A DNA stretch of 64,000 nt from Tetrahymena thermophila SB210 (GCF_000189635.1 NW_002476342.1:1-64000), one strand, 5' to 3'; positions 11,401-26,334 are shown, counted from the stretch's first letter. The notes: generated from the letters alone by a model not told the origin. Program-made: numbers and translations.

Positions 11401-14400
11401 ACATATTAATCTTATTATTTCATATTTTTTCTTCATTTTTTCATTCTAATTAACTATTTAATGATATATTTTTTCTTCAATATTTTAAAAGTTACAATTA
11501 AATTGGTGCAATCGGTGCATTAGGCTTAGGTTCTGCTTTAGCAAATTGCATTAATCTCTCAAATTTGACACTTGACCTTGGGTAAAAACAGTTTATTTGT
11601 TTTAGATTGTGAAATTTTTAATTATAAAAACTAATTAAAAACAATAAAGTTCTTTTTTCTTTTTCTTTTTATTTTGCTTGCTTTTTTTTTGTCCATCCTT
11701 TGTTAATTTAGCTCATTATTATTTTATTTTCAACTTTTGCTTTTATTATTAATTAATAACTCTTATTATTTCACATATTTTCTTCATTTTTTCCTTCCAA
11801 TAAACTATTTAATAATATATTTTTTCTTCAATATTTATTTAAAAAGTCACAATTAAATTAGTGATGAAGGTGCATCAGGCTTAGGTTCTGCTTTAGCAAA
11901 TTGCATTATTCTCTCAAATTTGACACTTGAACTTGGGTAAAAAAGTTTATTTGTTTTGAATTGTGATATTTTTAAATATAAAAACTAATTAAAAACAATA
12001 AAATTCTTTTTTCTTTTTCTTTTACATATGCTTGCTTTTTTTATGTCCATCCTTTGTTAATTTAGCTCATTATTATTTTATTTTCAACTTTTGGTTTTAT
12101 TATTAATTAATAACTCTTATTATTTCATATATTTTCTTCATTTTTTCCTTCTAATTAACATATATTTTTTCTTCAATATTTAAAAAGTAACAATTAAATT
12201 GGTGATGAAGGTGTATCAGGATTAGGTTCTGCTTTAGGAAATTGCATTAATCTCTCAAATTTGACACTTTACCTTAGGTAAAAATAGTTTATTTGCTTTG
12301 AATTGTTATATTTTTAATTATAAAAACTAATTAAAAACAATAAAGCTCTTTTTCTTTTTCTTTTTATTATGCTTGCTTTTTTTTATTCTTTCTTTGTTAA
12401 TTGAGCTCATCATAATATTTTCAACTTTTGATTTTATTATTAATTAATCTTATTATTTTATATATTTTCTTCATTTTTTCCTTCTAATTAACTATTTAAT
12501 GATATATTTTTTCTTCAATATTTATTTAAAAAGTCAAAATTAAATTGGTGCATCAGGCTTAGGTTCTGCTTTTACAAATTGCATTAATCTCTCAAGTTTG
12601 ACACTTTACCTTAGGTAAAAATAGTTTATTTGTTTTGAATTGTGATATTTTTAATTATAAAAACTAATTAAAAACAATAAAGCTCATTTTCTTTTTATTG
12701 TGCTTGCTTTTTTTTTATTCTTTCTTTGTTTTTTTAGCTCATCATTTTAATTTCAACTTTTACTTTTATTATTCTATTAATAAATTATATTATTTCATAC
12801 TTTTTCTTCATTTTTTCATTCTAATTAACTATTTAATAATATATTTTTTCTTCAATATTTATTTAAAAAGTTACAATTAAATTAGTGATGAAGGTGCATC
12901 AGGCTTAGGCTCTGCTTTAGCAAATTGCATCAATCTCTCAAATTTGACACTTGACTTTGGGTAAAAAAGTTTATTTATTTTGAATTGTGATATTTTTAAA
13001 TATAAAAACTAATTAAAAACAGTAATATCTTTTTTCTTTTTATTGTGCTTGCTTTTTTTGTTCTTTCTTTGTTAATTTAGCTAATCATTTTATTTTCAAT
13101 TTTTGCTTTTATTATTTATTTCTTATTATTTCATTTTTTTTCTTCATTTTTTCCTTCTAATTAACTAATTAATGATATATTTTTCTTCAATATTTAAAAA
13201 GTTCTAATTAAATTGGTGATGAAGGTGCATCAGACTTAGGTTCCGCTTTAGCAAATTGCATTAATCTCTCAAATTTGACACTTAACCTTCGGTAAAAACA
13301 GTTTATTTGTTTTGGATTGTGATATTTTTAATTATAAAAACTAATTAAAAACAATAAAGCTCTTTTTTCTTTTTCTTTTTATTGTGCTTGCTTTTTTTTT
13401 GTACTTTATTTTATAATCTAGCTTTTCAACTTTTGCTTTTATTATTAAATAATTAATCTTATTATTTCATATTTTTTCTTCATTTTTTTAACTTCTAATT
13501 AACTATTTAAAGACATATTTTTTCTTCAATATTTAAAAAGTCACAATTAAATTGGTGTAATGGGTGCATCAGGCTTAGGTTCTGCTTTAGTAAATTGCAT
13601 TAATATCTCAAACTTGACACTTGACCTTCGGTAAAAACAGTTTATTTGTTTTCGATTGTGATATTTTTAATTATAAAAACTAATTAAAAACAATAAAGCT
13701 CTTTTTCTTTTTATTGTGCTTGATTTTTTTTTGTTCTTTCTTTGTTAATTTAACTCATCATTTTATTTTCAATTTTTACTTTTATAATTAATTAATTAAT
13801 CTTATTATTTCATATTTTTTCTTCATTTTTTCATTCTAATTAACTATTTAATAATATATTTTTTCTTCAATATTTAAAAAGTCATAATTAAATTGGTGAT
13901 GAAGGTGCATCAAGCTTAGGTTTTGCTTTAGCAAATTGCATTAATCTCTCAAAATTGACACTTTCACTTCGGTAAAAACAGTTTATTTGCTTTTGTGATA
14001 TTTTTAATTATAAAAACTAATTAAAAAAAATATAGCTATTTTTTCTTTTTCTTTTTATTGTGCTTGTTTTTTTTTGTTCTTTCTTTGTTAATTTAGCTCA
14101 TCATTTTATTTTAACTTTTACTTTTATTATTAATTAATTTTATTATTTCATATTTTGTATTCATTTTTTCCTTCTAATTAACAATTTAATGATATATTTT
14201 TTCTTCAATATTTAAAAAGTGACGATTAAATTGGTGATGAAGGTGCATCAGGCTTAGGTTCTGCTTTAGCAAATTGCATTAATCTCTCAAATTTGACACT
14301 CTACCTTAGGTAAAAACAGTTTATTTGTTTTGGATTATGATATTTTATACAAAAAAAATGAATATAAAACAAAAAAGTTCTTTGAATTTATTTGATATCT

Positions 14401-14649
14401 TTTATTTATTTTATTTTTTTATCTTTTTTATTCCACAAATATTATTTTATTTATTAATTTAAAGAATAATTTTTAATTTAAAAGTTTATTCTATTTTAAT
14501 ATTTATTTTTAAATTTACACAAATTTATTTTAAAATTTTTAGCGATTTGAATAAATCATAAAGATTCAAAGTAATAAGCAAGTGTCTTAAATCAAAAAGA
14601 TTAGTTGTCTTTGATTTCTAATGATGAACAACTGGTGAAAAAAGGATGA
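8404..14649 (+). CDS. LRR gene 3, 15 LRR exons, gap and inverted unit inside
   Basis: The start exon 8404-8442 encodes MIQQIKYYNSLEK; exon 2 is 8500-8549. LRR exons are 8996-9085, 9346-9435, 9694-9783, 10042-10131, 10385-10471, 10727-10816, then 11492-11581, 11847-11936, 12188-12277, 12534-12614, 12871-12960, 13202-13291, 13541-13630, 13882-13971 and 14220-14309. Two are shortened in frame: 10385 lacks one codon, 12534 lacks three. The terminal exon 14583-14649 encodes VLNQKDQLSLISNDEQLVKK and G, then TGA. Two module types mix: IGDEGASG and IGA(M/I)GASG. Between 10817 and 11491 lie an assembly gap and an inverted exon copy, which splicing can skip without a frame change because every unit is phase 2 on both sides. 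The product is an LRR solenoid with no visible signal peptide or membrane segment; its function is unknown. Confidence 0.85.
8765..8850 (+). pseudogene. Fossil LRR exon end in the second intron of gene 3
   Basis: The sequence ACACTTAATAAAAGCAG followed by TTTATT and GGATTGTAATATTTT matches the end of an LRR exon and the start of its intron (ACACTTGACCTTAGGTAAAA and on), but the donor GT is gone and the 5' part of the exon is lost. The same relic is at about 27650 in gene 4 and 37100 in gene 6. Confidence 0.55.
10981..11397 (-). other. Inverted copy of an exon-intron unit beside an assembly gap
   Basis: Bases 11098-11382, read on the minus strand, repeat 9491-9775 of the same gene, including an LRR exon (82 nt visible, 11179 down to the gap edge) with the same IGAMVASG variant. 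Its left side is the gap 10998-11097. ATAGTCAGAGACCT before the gap and GATCTCTGACTAT after the copy form an inverted pair flanking the block. This is either a real small inverted duplication or an assembly artefact at the gap. Confidence 0.8.
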
Positions 14650-15692
14650 ATAAATATAAAATGTTTGAATAATATTATATATTTTATTATATAACATTTT
14701 GAAAAAGTGTTTTTAACCTAAAATATAAATAGATAAATAGATTTTATTATTGATTTTATATTTATAAATATCATTCATATTTTTGTAAGTAAATAAATTA
14801 TTTATAAAAAATAAAAAAATTAAATCCTCTTAAGCAAACCCTCTGGTTTCTCCAAAAACGATCAAATAATTTGAAACTTTTATTGTTAAATTACATCTTT
14901 ATTAATTATATAAATGCCAAACTTTTATATGCCAGTTATATTTTAATCTTAAATATTATCCATCAATCATATTTTATCCTTTTTTTATTTATCTTGATTA
15001 ATTAGATGCCATAATTTAAAAAAACCTCAGGGAGAAATTAAGTTTTACTTTTTATTTTAACATTTGTTGTTATGTTTATTTTTATTTTTTTTTTCTAAAA
15101 TTTTTAATTTATCTTATAATCATTTTTTTTCATTTTATATTTTTTAAAATCATAAAATAATTGTTTTTTATATTATCATTTATTCATTCAGACTATACAA
15201 ATTTGATTTTTTTATTTAATAATATTTAGAATAAATTAATGAATTTAAAAGTTGTTAATGTTGAATTTGGCTTTTTATAAGCTTATTTCATAACAAGAAT
15301 TTATGTAATTTTTTTTAATGTGGTATTATAAATTTTAAAATGCTTATCTTATTTTATTTAAAAAAATGTTCTCTAAATTTTCTAGAATACTATGGACTTA
15401 TTATCACTTTATCTGAATTTTTTATTCTGTAAATATATTTTTTTATATAGTCAAGTTATGAATTTTATTGAATAGTTTATTTACTTACTTTTTCATAAAT
15501 ATTTTTTTTAATTTATTTCATTTAAAATTAAAAAAATCCAGATATTAAAATATAATGCCATCCAGCTCATCATATTTTGATACATGGATTAGCAATAAAT
15601 ATATTTTTCTATATAAAAAAATAAAGAATAAAATAATTAATTTGACTTCATTAAAACATAAAAAAATAATGACTAAAAATATAGAAAAATAA
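14650..15692. other. Spacer between convergent LRR gene 3 and gene A1
   Basis: No gene is supported. The first 240 bases are homologous to the 3' flanks of genes 1 and 4 (AAACCCTCTGGTTTCTCC at about 14837). The remainder is low-complexity AT-rich DNA. Confidence 0.6.
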
Positions 15693-18600
15693 TCAATTGA
15701 TTGTATTTTTATTTTAGATATGGACATCTTAGCTTTTATATAAAGTATTTGGTAATACCTATTCTTCCAAATCTTATGAATTTATTAATGGAAAATCAGT
15801 ATTCTTGTTATTTTCTTGAGTTTGTAGTGTTTTTAGCTGCTCAGTGTTAGCTAAATTATTTATCTCAAACATCTTTGCATGTTAACTTTAAGGTTAATTT
15901 TATTCACTATACAATGTAATTTAAAACCTTTATTATACAGCTTTAGTGTCTTCCTAAATTATACTGTCTTCAAATTGTAGAAAAATGTCATCATTTTAGT
16001 ATCTTTCACTTATTAAGCTTTTTGGTGATGAGCTATGAGAACTATTTTACGGAGATAAATCGTTTCTGTTTGTAGCTTTAGTTTTATTTTAGAAAAGAAA
16101 ATTTTTTGTTTAAATTAAATTGCAATTTGAATTAAATATATTTTAAAGCTTTAATTCTTTTAATGTTAAATTCATTTTTTTAAAAGTTTAAAATAAAAAA
16201 ACTAATTTTATTTGATTTTAAATGGTTTTCTATTTACATTCATGATCAAATAATTTGCGATTAGTTGATGAAATTTATTCAATAACATTTTTTCCTCTAA
16301 AATCTGCCAGATGAAATTTGATCATTTTCCAATAACTTAAGATTACAAGTTTGCTAATTTATGTTTTAGATTCTTTCATTTTGTAAAAGAATGAAATGAT
16401 TTTGATTATTTTTTTCTTGTATTTCATTATTTTGATTTTAAAAATTAAATAAATAAAATATAATATAAAGCCGTAGTGTATGAATGACATAATAAAAGTA
16501 AATATCCAATGCTAATATTATGCTTGCAATATGTTAAAAAATAAATTAAGCATTAATATAAATTAAGATGCTGTTTCATGATTCTTTTGCTAAAGGCTCT
16601 AGAATGGAGTATAGGCATGAATAGAAGATATATAAAGGGTAATGATTATGATAGAAAGACATTGCTGGATTATCTGAGATTGTACTAATAGGGCTGAAGT
16701 TAATACTATTGCTATTTTATAGTATATCCTAATGAATTCCCAATAGAAATATTTTTCCTTATATTCGAGAAAATAGTATCCAAATCTAAATTTCATAGTG
16801 CAAAAGAAGAGTTTCTGGTTTCTTTTTAGTTTATAAATGAATAACAAAAGAACAAGCAGAGGGAAAAAAACCCAAATCATCAAAGCTGGAAGGATTAAAT
16901 ATGATCTAAAAAGAGTAAATTCAGAGTCATTGCACATAATAACCAAGCTCTGAAGTAAGTAACTTTCTTCTCCAATTTATTTACAAGAAAATGTACTTGT
17001 AAAGAATTGGATTGCGTCAGGTTAAAAAAAGAAGAATACTATATTAATCATGACAAATTGATAATACTTCAACACTTTTAAAATTCTAAAAATTTTAAGT
17101 AGATAAAATTCTATGAATAAAACAATAAAAAACATGAGAGGAATCCCAAAGTAAAGTAAACTTCTCATTTTTATTTCTTAGTGGATTCTAAGAGTTTCAG
17201 ATAGATTCTTGTAGATGCATCCACTGCTAATAATTATTTTCCCCACTGGTTATCCAGCAAATCCAGGAGCAAGAGATATAAAAGTTGGCAAAATGTTGAA
17301 ATCAATTTAGTATAGAATCGATGAGCTATTAAATAAACAAGTATTTAATAAAAATATTTTCTTTACTAAAAGTTAAATTAATTGAATTTTTATATTTCTT
17401 TTTCTTGCATTAAAATTATTTAATTTTATTTTTTTAATTAGAATTATCCTAAATGCGATATTTTGTATTTTAATTGCTCTTTGTTTGAGTTATTAATAAA
17501 GAAGATTTAATCTGATATTTAGATAATATTCAAATATCATTTAAATAGTTTATAATAACGAAAAAAAATTTTTTAAGAAAAATAATTACAGCTGAAGATA
17601 ATTAATGAGCTACTTGATGATAAATGTGCTTTAGTCTTAAATACAGCTGTTAGAGAAAGGTAAAATAGACATATATCTAAGATATGTTGTGATAGAGTTA
17701 TAGACGTAACTATTCATAAACATCACTACTGATATATTGATGTATATTAAGATGAATGCTAGGATCAAAACAATATAAGCAATTTAATATCCCTATTAGC
17801 TGCATAGCTGACATACAGTTGGATTAATAGTCATAACATATACTTTATCTCTCCAGATATTCCCATATGTATCACATGTTTAGCAAATAGGTCCAATGTA
17901 TCCTTCTTTACAGCCTTATATGCTTTTTGGATTCTAAGGATCGCATCTATCTGACAAGCTAATACACTCGACAATTACATCGCTCTAGCTGTTTTTTCTC
18001 CAATACCCTAAGCCCAAAATTATTTTATTGCTATGGCATGAAAGAGCTCCGATCGGACATTTTTTGCAAGCAATTTAAATATCATTTTTAGTTGTTTGAT
18101 ATTAAGCTAAACTAAAATTAGATGGATCCTATAACGAATAAGTTCCAGGTTAACACTCCTTGCAATAAAAAATAAAAGCAGATATTTACTAAATAACTTC
18201 TCCTTGCTTACAACTTCTAAAAGAGAGTTCCAATTAGATATTAGTTTGATAACTCCAGCTACTGAATGAAATAGTTAAAATAGGAGTTGTTATGACATTA
18301 TTTGGACTACTAGCTAGAATTAGATTGTCAAAAGTAAAACCACCTGATTTTACCTCGTACTCTTTGTATGAGATATACTACTAGCCTTTTATTTCAAGTT
18401 AATTATTTTGAGTTGTTTCATCCTCAATAGAAAATTGATAATTCTGCACTTCGTCCATTATTTGTTGAGGATATTCACCATTTATTAATTTTGTTTAATT
18501 AAATTTCAATATTTGATGTTATTAATCAAATAAAATAATATTTAAATACAAATTTGCACCACTTTGTATTTAATTGATTTTGAGTATATTTTAGTTCATT

Positions 18601-21600
18601 TAAGTGCTATTTTATGTTAATTCACCTATGTATAATTCTTGATAATTAGAATACTGAGTCTCGTTATAATTCTATGTAACTTCAAAATACTTAGGATAAG
18701 TTCCAATGTTATTCCCATAAATTGTTCCAATATTATTTAAAAATTGGGCTTATATATTTTGCAAATTTGTAATACTATCTAATGATGAAGATTATTATAT
18801 TGAAATTTTTATAGCTCCTCCTATTAAAGCTGTATTATTAATAAATAGAGTCCTTTTATCGATATTAAAATTTGCTACTTCTATACAGTAAATTGCTCCA
18901 CCCAAAGATGAAGCAAAATTATTTTTAAAAGAAGAATACTAAATAACAGCAGATAAAACTGTATCAATGAAAAGAGAAGAACCTGTTACACCTACATTGT
19001 TTTCGAAAAAGCTAGTTTCTATAGTTACATTTCCGGAATTTTTAATCTAAATTGTTCCTTGGTTGTTTAGAAATTCTATTCCTTAAAATGCGATATTTGA
19101 ATTTTGCAAAAATAGTAAATTAATTTGAGTGTCTTGATTTTATAAGCTAGAATATTTATTATTGTTAAACACACTATTTTCCATGTAAAAGTTATCATTT
19201 ATCAATTATTACATATAATTTTATTGAATAAACTAGTTTATTGAGTATAATGCTGAAACTTGAGTGTTATTTTAAAAATTATATTAACTAATTATTATTT
19301 CTTAAATACCTTAAATAATTAAAATATAAATATAACTCTATTATTGAGTGTATTGAGATGTGCTAAAGACTTACAAGTTGCTGATAGAAAGATTATTTAT
19401 TTGATCAAAAATCATAGCATCAGAGTTGAACTTACTATTTTAAATATTTATATTTTTTATGATCATCTTCTATATATTTTTTGCAATTATTAGTTTGAAA
19501 ATATTGCTTTCCAAAATCAAATTTGATACAGTTAAAGTATCAATTAAAACATATTCACAATTCTCAAAAATAAACAAAGCTGTATCCTATTAATTATTAC
19601 TATTTCCTTCTAAATTTCTTCTGTTTGTAGAAGCAGTTGAGACATCACTTAAGTTGACATTTGCGATGTTAAGATTGACAATTTATACAATATTCAAATT
19701 ATTAAAGCAAATGGAAGTATTATATAAAATTTGTTAATTTTATATTTTTAAAGATTGGAATGTTACATTTTAGGTTTGTTTATTGAATAAAATTTATTAT
19801 TGCTACTCTAAGAAAAACAAGTTAAAATCCTTTATTTGTAGGTTTTATCCAATATTCATAAACGATTGAGAAGTTAAGTTGTAATTATTACTTCCTTCTT
19901 TGCTTGGTTACAATGAGAAAAATACATTTCGCTAATTTAAGAACGATGTTGATAAAAGTGTATTCACAACGTTGAGCGATATTTGATACGAAACAGGGTG
20001 ATTGTAGTTAAATCTTTATATATTATCAAATATATTATTAGCATAGTAACTACTCTTATATTCTATCTCCTAGTAGCAATTCTAAACATATTCATTACCC
20101 TATAAAGGTCCTTTTTATATTAAATAATATTAATTTATATTATTCACCAGTTATTAAAATACAAAAAAATTTTTTTTTTCAATGAAGATTAATTTTAATT
20201 TTTATAAAGATATTTTATGTAAAAAAGTGTTTTCAAGGGTAATTTTGACCAATGAGCGAAAGTAAATAAATTTTTTAAATTTTGTATCCTTATCATAAAA
20301 ACTATAATTAATTAATTTAAATAGGAAGTAAATATTAATATTTATTAATTTACCTGCACTTGTTTAGCTTTTTAAAATTCCATCCAAGTAATCGATGCTA
20401 ATTCTCTCATCAAATACTCCTGAAGATGTTAAAGCAACAATTTAAATCATATTTAAAGATTTGTTAAGGTTTGTTTTAATAATTTAAGGCATCTATAATT
20501 ACACAAAATTGATTGATTTAGAAGAAAATAGCTGCTCGTTTATTATGATTGTTTCAATTCCTATGGTATAGATAACGAGAAGAACATTAGGCTATAATTC
20601 TAAAATTTAAGTTATTTGATGTACCAAATTTGATTTTCTAAATGAACTTATGAACTATAATGTGCTAGATAAGTAAATATTTAACTAAAAAGAGCAATAT
20701 AAAATTAGGTATCTTGAAGTAAACAATGACTATTTGTTATATTCATCAGGAAAAGATAAAAACTTTACAAAATTATTCCCATTTTGATTAAAAACACCCA
20801 TTTTCTTTTCTTCAGATATGCTTATAAAATATCTTCCATTCTAAATCAATAAAATTGTATTTTGAATGCATTTAATATCTTAGATCTGGCTCTTTATTTA
20901 TTATGCGTTATAATTTAGTATTTATTGCTACTTGATTTATAGACTATCAATCTCCATTTAAATAATACTACCATCTTGCATTGTAAAAGCTACTTCGTTT
21001 TAAGCTGAATAAAATGTTGAAATGCCAATATTTTACTAATTATTTTAGTCAATAAATGTGAGAACACTATGAATTTTATTGTCTAAATCATATCTAATTG
21101 CTCCACCTGTTTAAAATTTATTAATGAATTACTTTAATTTAAGTTCAATAAGATAAAGAAGAATTTACCTGAATTTAAAGTTAGGAAAACAAATGTGCTT
21201 GAATCTTCAATCACAGAAGAAGAAACTATAAAATCATTTTAAGAGAGTTGTATTTTGTATAAAATTTAATTAGAAGTAAAATCATAGTCTAAAATTTAAT
21301 TTGAGATTGTTTAGATTAAAACAATATTTTCTTAGATTAAAACAATTTGCTTAAATTAAAAATTAGGAATTAGATAAAAGTTATTGGAATTTTCGACTAC
21401 AGATAAGCTCTAAATTTAGCCTAAAAATACTTGTATGCTGTTAGGATAAACTACAAAAGTAATTGTTACACTCTTTTGAATGAATCTTCTCATGTCTAAA
21501 ACTTGATTGTTTAGATTCTATTAGAATGTCAGAACATAGTCTTAGTAAAAGAAAATATTGTTATTATTGTCACAAACCAACAAAGAAATTGAGTTATTTA

Positions 21601-24600
21601 TATTGTCAATTGGGTTAATTAAATAAAATTGTTTAGTTTTTTAATTTAGCTGTTGATAGCTTTTAGTCAAGATGTTATAGCTAAATGTCCAAATGATATT
21701 TTAGTTAAAGATAAACTCTTGATTATAATTAAAATCTGTAATGTATCCAATAGGTACAGAGATACTTTGTTGTTATAGTTGTGGTATACCTATCATATTT
21801 GTAGTTACTATTTAAGGTCCATATAACGCTATTTAGCTGTTACCATAATTGTCAACATAATGTATAGCACCTGTTTCTGCATCAAACGATACACTAATAG
21901 GAATACCTACCCCATTATTGTTATACTAATTTAAAACGCTGCCTAGGGACTATTGAGTTTTAAGATCATAAAATTTGACTTAACCGTACCTTATTTCATT
22001 TGTCAGATAAGCAATTAGTTATATATCTTCAAAGTAAAAACCTTTAGTTAAAATAGCTCCTGAAGGTACAAATGTATTATTTATTATAAAATTATCCCTC
22101 TAAATAACATAGCCAGCTTTTTTTTATATTAAAAAGTGTTTATTTTTTTATATTATTAAAAATAATTTTATTTTAAATTTTATAATCCACTATAAAACAT
22201 CTTATTACAACTATATAAAAGAGTTTTTAAAAATTTTTTTAGAACAGAAAATTTCTTATAAATAACAATAAATTTTTTGATGAATGTTTTTTCGTTAGTT
22301 AAATTTAATGAATTTTATGGTAAAAGAAATATAATTAATTAGTAATATTTACCTAAATTTGTGTATGCTAATATGTAATTTCCACATAAGTCGAACTAAA
22401 AAATAGAAGATCCAATTGATTTTATACTATTAACATAGGCTCCTTAGAAATTGTATATCTCAATATTCGAAGAATAAACATAAATGTTAGAATAATTAGT
22501 ATCCACTGATAAACTAAAATTATTTAATGATGGTGAAATAACATTGACTATTGTAAAGGGACTAACTTTATTGTAGATAGCTATTTGGTTTTAGTTAAAC
22601 TGGCAAATTACAATATTTTCTTAAAAGCTACACTACTAAAAATTAGAATGAGATTAAGGAGATTGCACAACAATTTATTGTAGATTTAGATCTGTTTGTA
22701 TAATTATGTTTCCATACAAATATATTTTAGATGTTGACTCATCTATGTAATAGTTTTGAATAGATTTTAATTAAGAGTTTGGATTTAATAGTTGCATTTA
22801 GTATATTTGATTATTTATTTCATCTCTCACTATTATTTATTAACTATTATAAGCAATTGATATACCTAAGTTATCAGATATTCCAATTTATTAAATTATC
22901 TCATTCTTTACTGGGATTTAAGATTGCTTATTAAATGAAATAATATCAATAAATTAATATGTAAATGCATTTAATCTGTAAATGTCTGTTTAAGCAATCA
23001 CATAAAAAATACCAAGTCTAAAGCTGTTTTTAATTTGTTGAATAGCATCAACACTACTTTATGTATATTAAGTTAAGTTGAATATGCCTTAAATTGGATT
23101 ATTTTTGCTTGAACAAGCTGTTCCTACAAAACCTGTTTGAGATCCTAAAAAACTGATCGTTGACTGTTAGTTTAAAAGTTCTTAGTTAAGCATTTAATTT
23201 TAAGTATAAATTAGTCTCTCTTACGTATATGTTCCGCTTGTTACATTCCATATTAATTCCATTGAAGTAGAAATTTAATTTATTAGCTAAATAGTTGAAA
23301 TTCTAAATAGCTAAAAATTATTTTAAATAGTTTTTCTGACGAAAGATACTTTTTAAACATTTGCAAAATTATCAATTGTTTAAATTTAAGCATTGCTAGA
23401 TAAATCCAAGTATTGTATAGTAAATGGATAAGTTGAGTTAATTTTCTAGTTTAAAAGTAAGAAAAACGTAGTTTAATCATACATATAAACTCCTACAATA
23501 TTACCTATTAAATTTAAGTTGTTGAAAGCTAAGTTTAGTTGTTCGTTGAGGATAATTAGGCTCTTTAACGAATCTTAAATCATCAAATATATTCCTATTT
23601 ATATTAAGACTATTAATTAAACAAGTGAAACAATAAAAAAAAATACCTTATGTAGATAGATTAAAAAAAGAGGAGAAAACTATTTGATTTAATTATTAGT
23701 ATGGCTATATATTTTGTTTTATGATTATTTTTTTTGAAGAACTAATAAATTCGTAGATAATTATTGAATTATTTTTGAATATTAGATATATTTAATCTTG
23801 GTTACTCACATATGTTTATTTAATGCTATCTATTCCTGAAATAGAAGCTAGTATTTCAGTTTGATCTTAAAGGATAGATATCTATTAATCATAGATGCAG
23901 TATATAAAATTTGATGAATAAATTATTGATGTATAATTTTAAGTTTTTATGTCAATTTCTCTCTTAAGTAATGGATTAAAAATATTAAAAATAGCAATAG
24001 TATTCTAGAATAAAACAGCTCCAATTTATAAATTTGTTAATACACTTATGCATGGTTGTGGAGTATATTCTAGTTTATATAAAAAAGAAGGTCTTAAAGG
24101 GTTGCTTGCTTGCCATGCAATTACTCTTCCGTCAATAGAACAGCTCAGAATCATGTTTGATTGGTCATTGTATGCGATACTCGATATTGTATTCTTATTA
24201 TAGTTTATCTTTTCTTAGAAATTAATGGCGAGTCCAATGACCTAGCTTTCAGTTATGTCAATCACTTGTATATCTTAAGAAACAATACAAAGAAGAGGCC
24301 TATTTTATAATGTTTTCTAAGGAGTTGAGATCCCTAATAATTAGAGAGGATTATTAATTTAAACGGGGAATGATTTAATATAGTTAAAACTGATAGAATC
24401 TGATTATATATTGAATGCAACTAAATATATGTCAATCACATTGTTTTTTAAAACAAAAGTTAATGAAGAGGTTTGATTCGTTTAAATTAAATAGAAATCA
24501 ATACAAATATCATTTAATTGAATGCTATGAACCACTTTTTGATTTTCGCTTTCGTAAATTTCAAAAAGATTATTTTGATATAAACCCATAATTAGATTTA

Positions 24601-25636
24601 AATTTTTTGTAGAAGTTGTTTAAATTTATAGCAAATTGAGTTGCTATACAGCTAAAAAAGGCTAAACTACTATACAAGTAGAATTAGACTGTTAAATGAC
24701 ATTAATTCCGTTATTGTCGTTGAATATCAAGTAGAATGAGTTGTTTTGACTAGCTTTTACCATTTTTTTGGGAGACTTTCCTGCATTTGAGCAAGATAAA
24801 TAGCTTTGATTTATATAATTTTAAATTATCTGATAATTGATATCTTCTATAATACTGACTATTAATATTTGATTTAGCTCATTTATCAATAAAATGTAGT
24901 TATCAAGGATAAAAGCTGATTGAATGTAAGAGATTAAAAGCTGTTATCTGCTCTAGTAAGTAAGATCAGTTAAAACAATTTGGCTTTTCTGCACAAAAAA
25001 AACTGCCATCATAGTCCTGTTAACATTGTTTTCAACTTGGATCATTTTACTTCTCATATCAATTTATCCTAATTAAATATTAGTGATAAAAGATTGCTCA
25101 TTTAAATCTAAATCCCAAGCGAAAACAGTATTGTTAGAACTAAATAAGTAGACCTGATTATTTACAGCTTGAACTAAGATAATATTTGAATCAAATAAGT
25201 AACTTCTAATGAATGAGGCATTTGTTGAGTTTATCAAGTTAGCAAAAGTGGTATAAATGACTAGCAATTAACCGTTCGTAGCTTAAATAACATTCTAAAT
25301 GTTCTCTCCTCTTGATAGATTAGTTTGCTAAAGGAATTGACTAGAGCAATAGTAAGAGTTTTGGCATTTGTTTATAGTACCCTCTAGTCCAATTTATAAG
25401 TTATCGCATAAAGCCACACATTACTATTAGTTTTGTGTATTTATTTAAGCATATTAATACTCTTCACACATTGTTTGTATACATTAAGAATTATTGTTCA
25501 ACTGAAATCCATTATTACATTCAATGCATTATTCTTAGTTACTAGAACTTATCGAACAATTTAGACATCCTATTTAGCAGCTAAAAGTAGCATTAAATAA
25601 AAATATAAATGCTAAAAAGAATTGTAAAGAAATCAT
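15693..25636 (-). CDS. Giant receptor-like membrane protein A1
   Basis: The ATG at 25636 opens a signal peptide (MISLQFFLAFIFLF) followed by a Cys-rich stretch (CLNC, CIEC, CDNL). Five introns give an uninterrupted frame of about 3033 residues to TGA at 15693: 23610-23646, 22117-22352, 21107-21168, 20111-20353 and 17326-17589. Residues about 150-1900 are mostly beta-propeller-like (for example SIDGRVIAWQ near 505). A right-handed beta-helix region near 2050 shows GGAIYC and NNTALIGGAIKI, as in polymorphic membrane protein repeats. Next come a growth-factor-receptor-like Cys block (CKECQPGTYSL, CKKCP, about 2300), roughly seven membrane helices (about 2425-2800) with YFYWEFIRIYYK, and a Gln/Ser-rich cytoplasmic tail. 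It probably sits in the plasma or another secretory membrane as an adhesion or sensing protein; the ligand is unknown. Exon boundaries are predicted from frame and GT/AG only. Confidence 0.8.
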
Positions 25637-26334
25637 TGTAAGATAAAACCTGATAATTGAACTAAAAATAAACTTTCCTATTTTCTATTTAAAAATAAAG
25701 TAGAGATTGTTTATTAGTTGAATACTTTTTGAATGTTTTTTTATTAATTATTTATTTTTGATATTATCAAATTGAATTTAAAAATAAAATATATTTAATA
25801 AATTTCATGAATAAATTTTTAATTCCTAAATGCAACATGCAACAAATTTTATATATGTAATAGATATAATTATCTAATAAAGTATTTATTAAAATAAATA
25901 ACCAATTTAAAATAATCTCTTTTTAACCAAGTCTACTTTTCTATTTTAATAATGTCCTAAATCAGTTTATTTTTTTATTTTTTACAGTTGGAGTTGGGTT
26001 TAGAACAAATAAATTGTGAAAGAAAATTCTATTCTAAATTTAAAACATAATAAATAATAAAATAAAAACTAGTGTTTTTTAAATTATTTTGAAAACTTTG
26101 AAATGAAAGGAAGAGTTAGTTTAATTAAGTCTTTTGTAAAAATCCTTAATTTAATAAGTTTTATTCAATTTTTTACAGTTTATAATATTCTTAAAAAATG
26201 TATTAGTTGTTAGTCAAGAATTTTAATAATATGAATATTTTATATCAAAAAAAAATTAGCATTTAATAGATAAATATTCTTAGAAAAACTTGATATTCTT
26301 TATTATAATTATACACATTAAGTTTTTTAAAAAC
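25637..26334. other. Spacer upstream of gene A1
   Basis: This is AT-rich DNA holding the presumed promoter of A1 and separating it from the tRNA gene. No further gene or recognisable site is visible. Confidence 0.5.

Noticed and set aside
148..14309. Regularly spaced near-identical repeats resembling a CRISPR array
   Set aside because: The repeats are 90 bp, coding, with conserved intronic spacers and GT...AG borders, in a eukaryotic genome.
16599..16946. A short stand-alone membrane protein gene on the minus strand
   Set aside because: The frame continues on both sides once TAG/TAA are read as Gln; it is an internal part of A1, which runs on to 15693.
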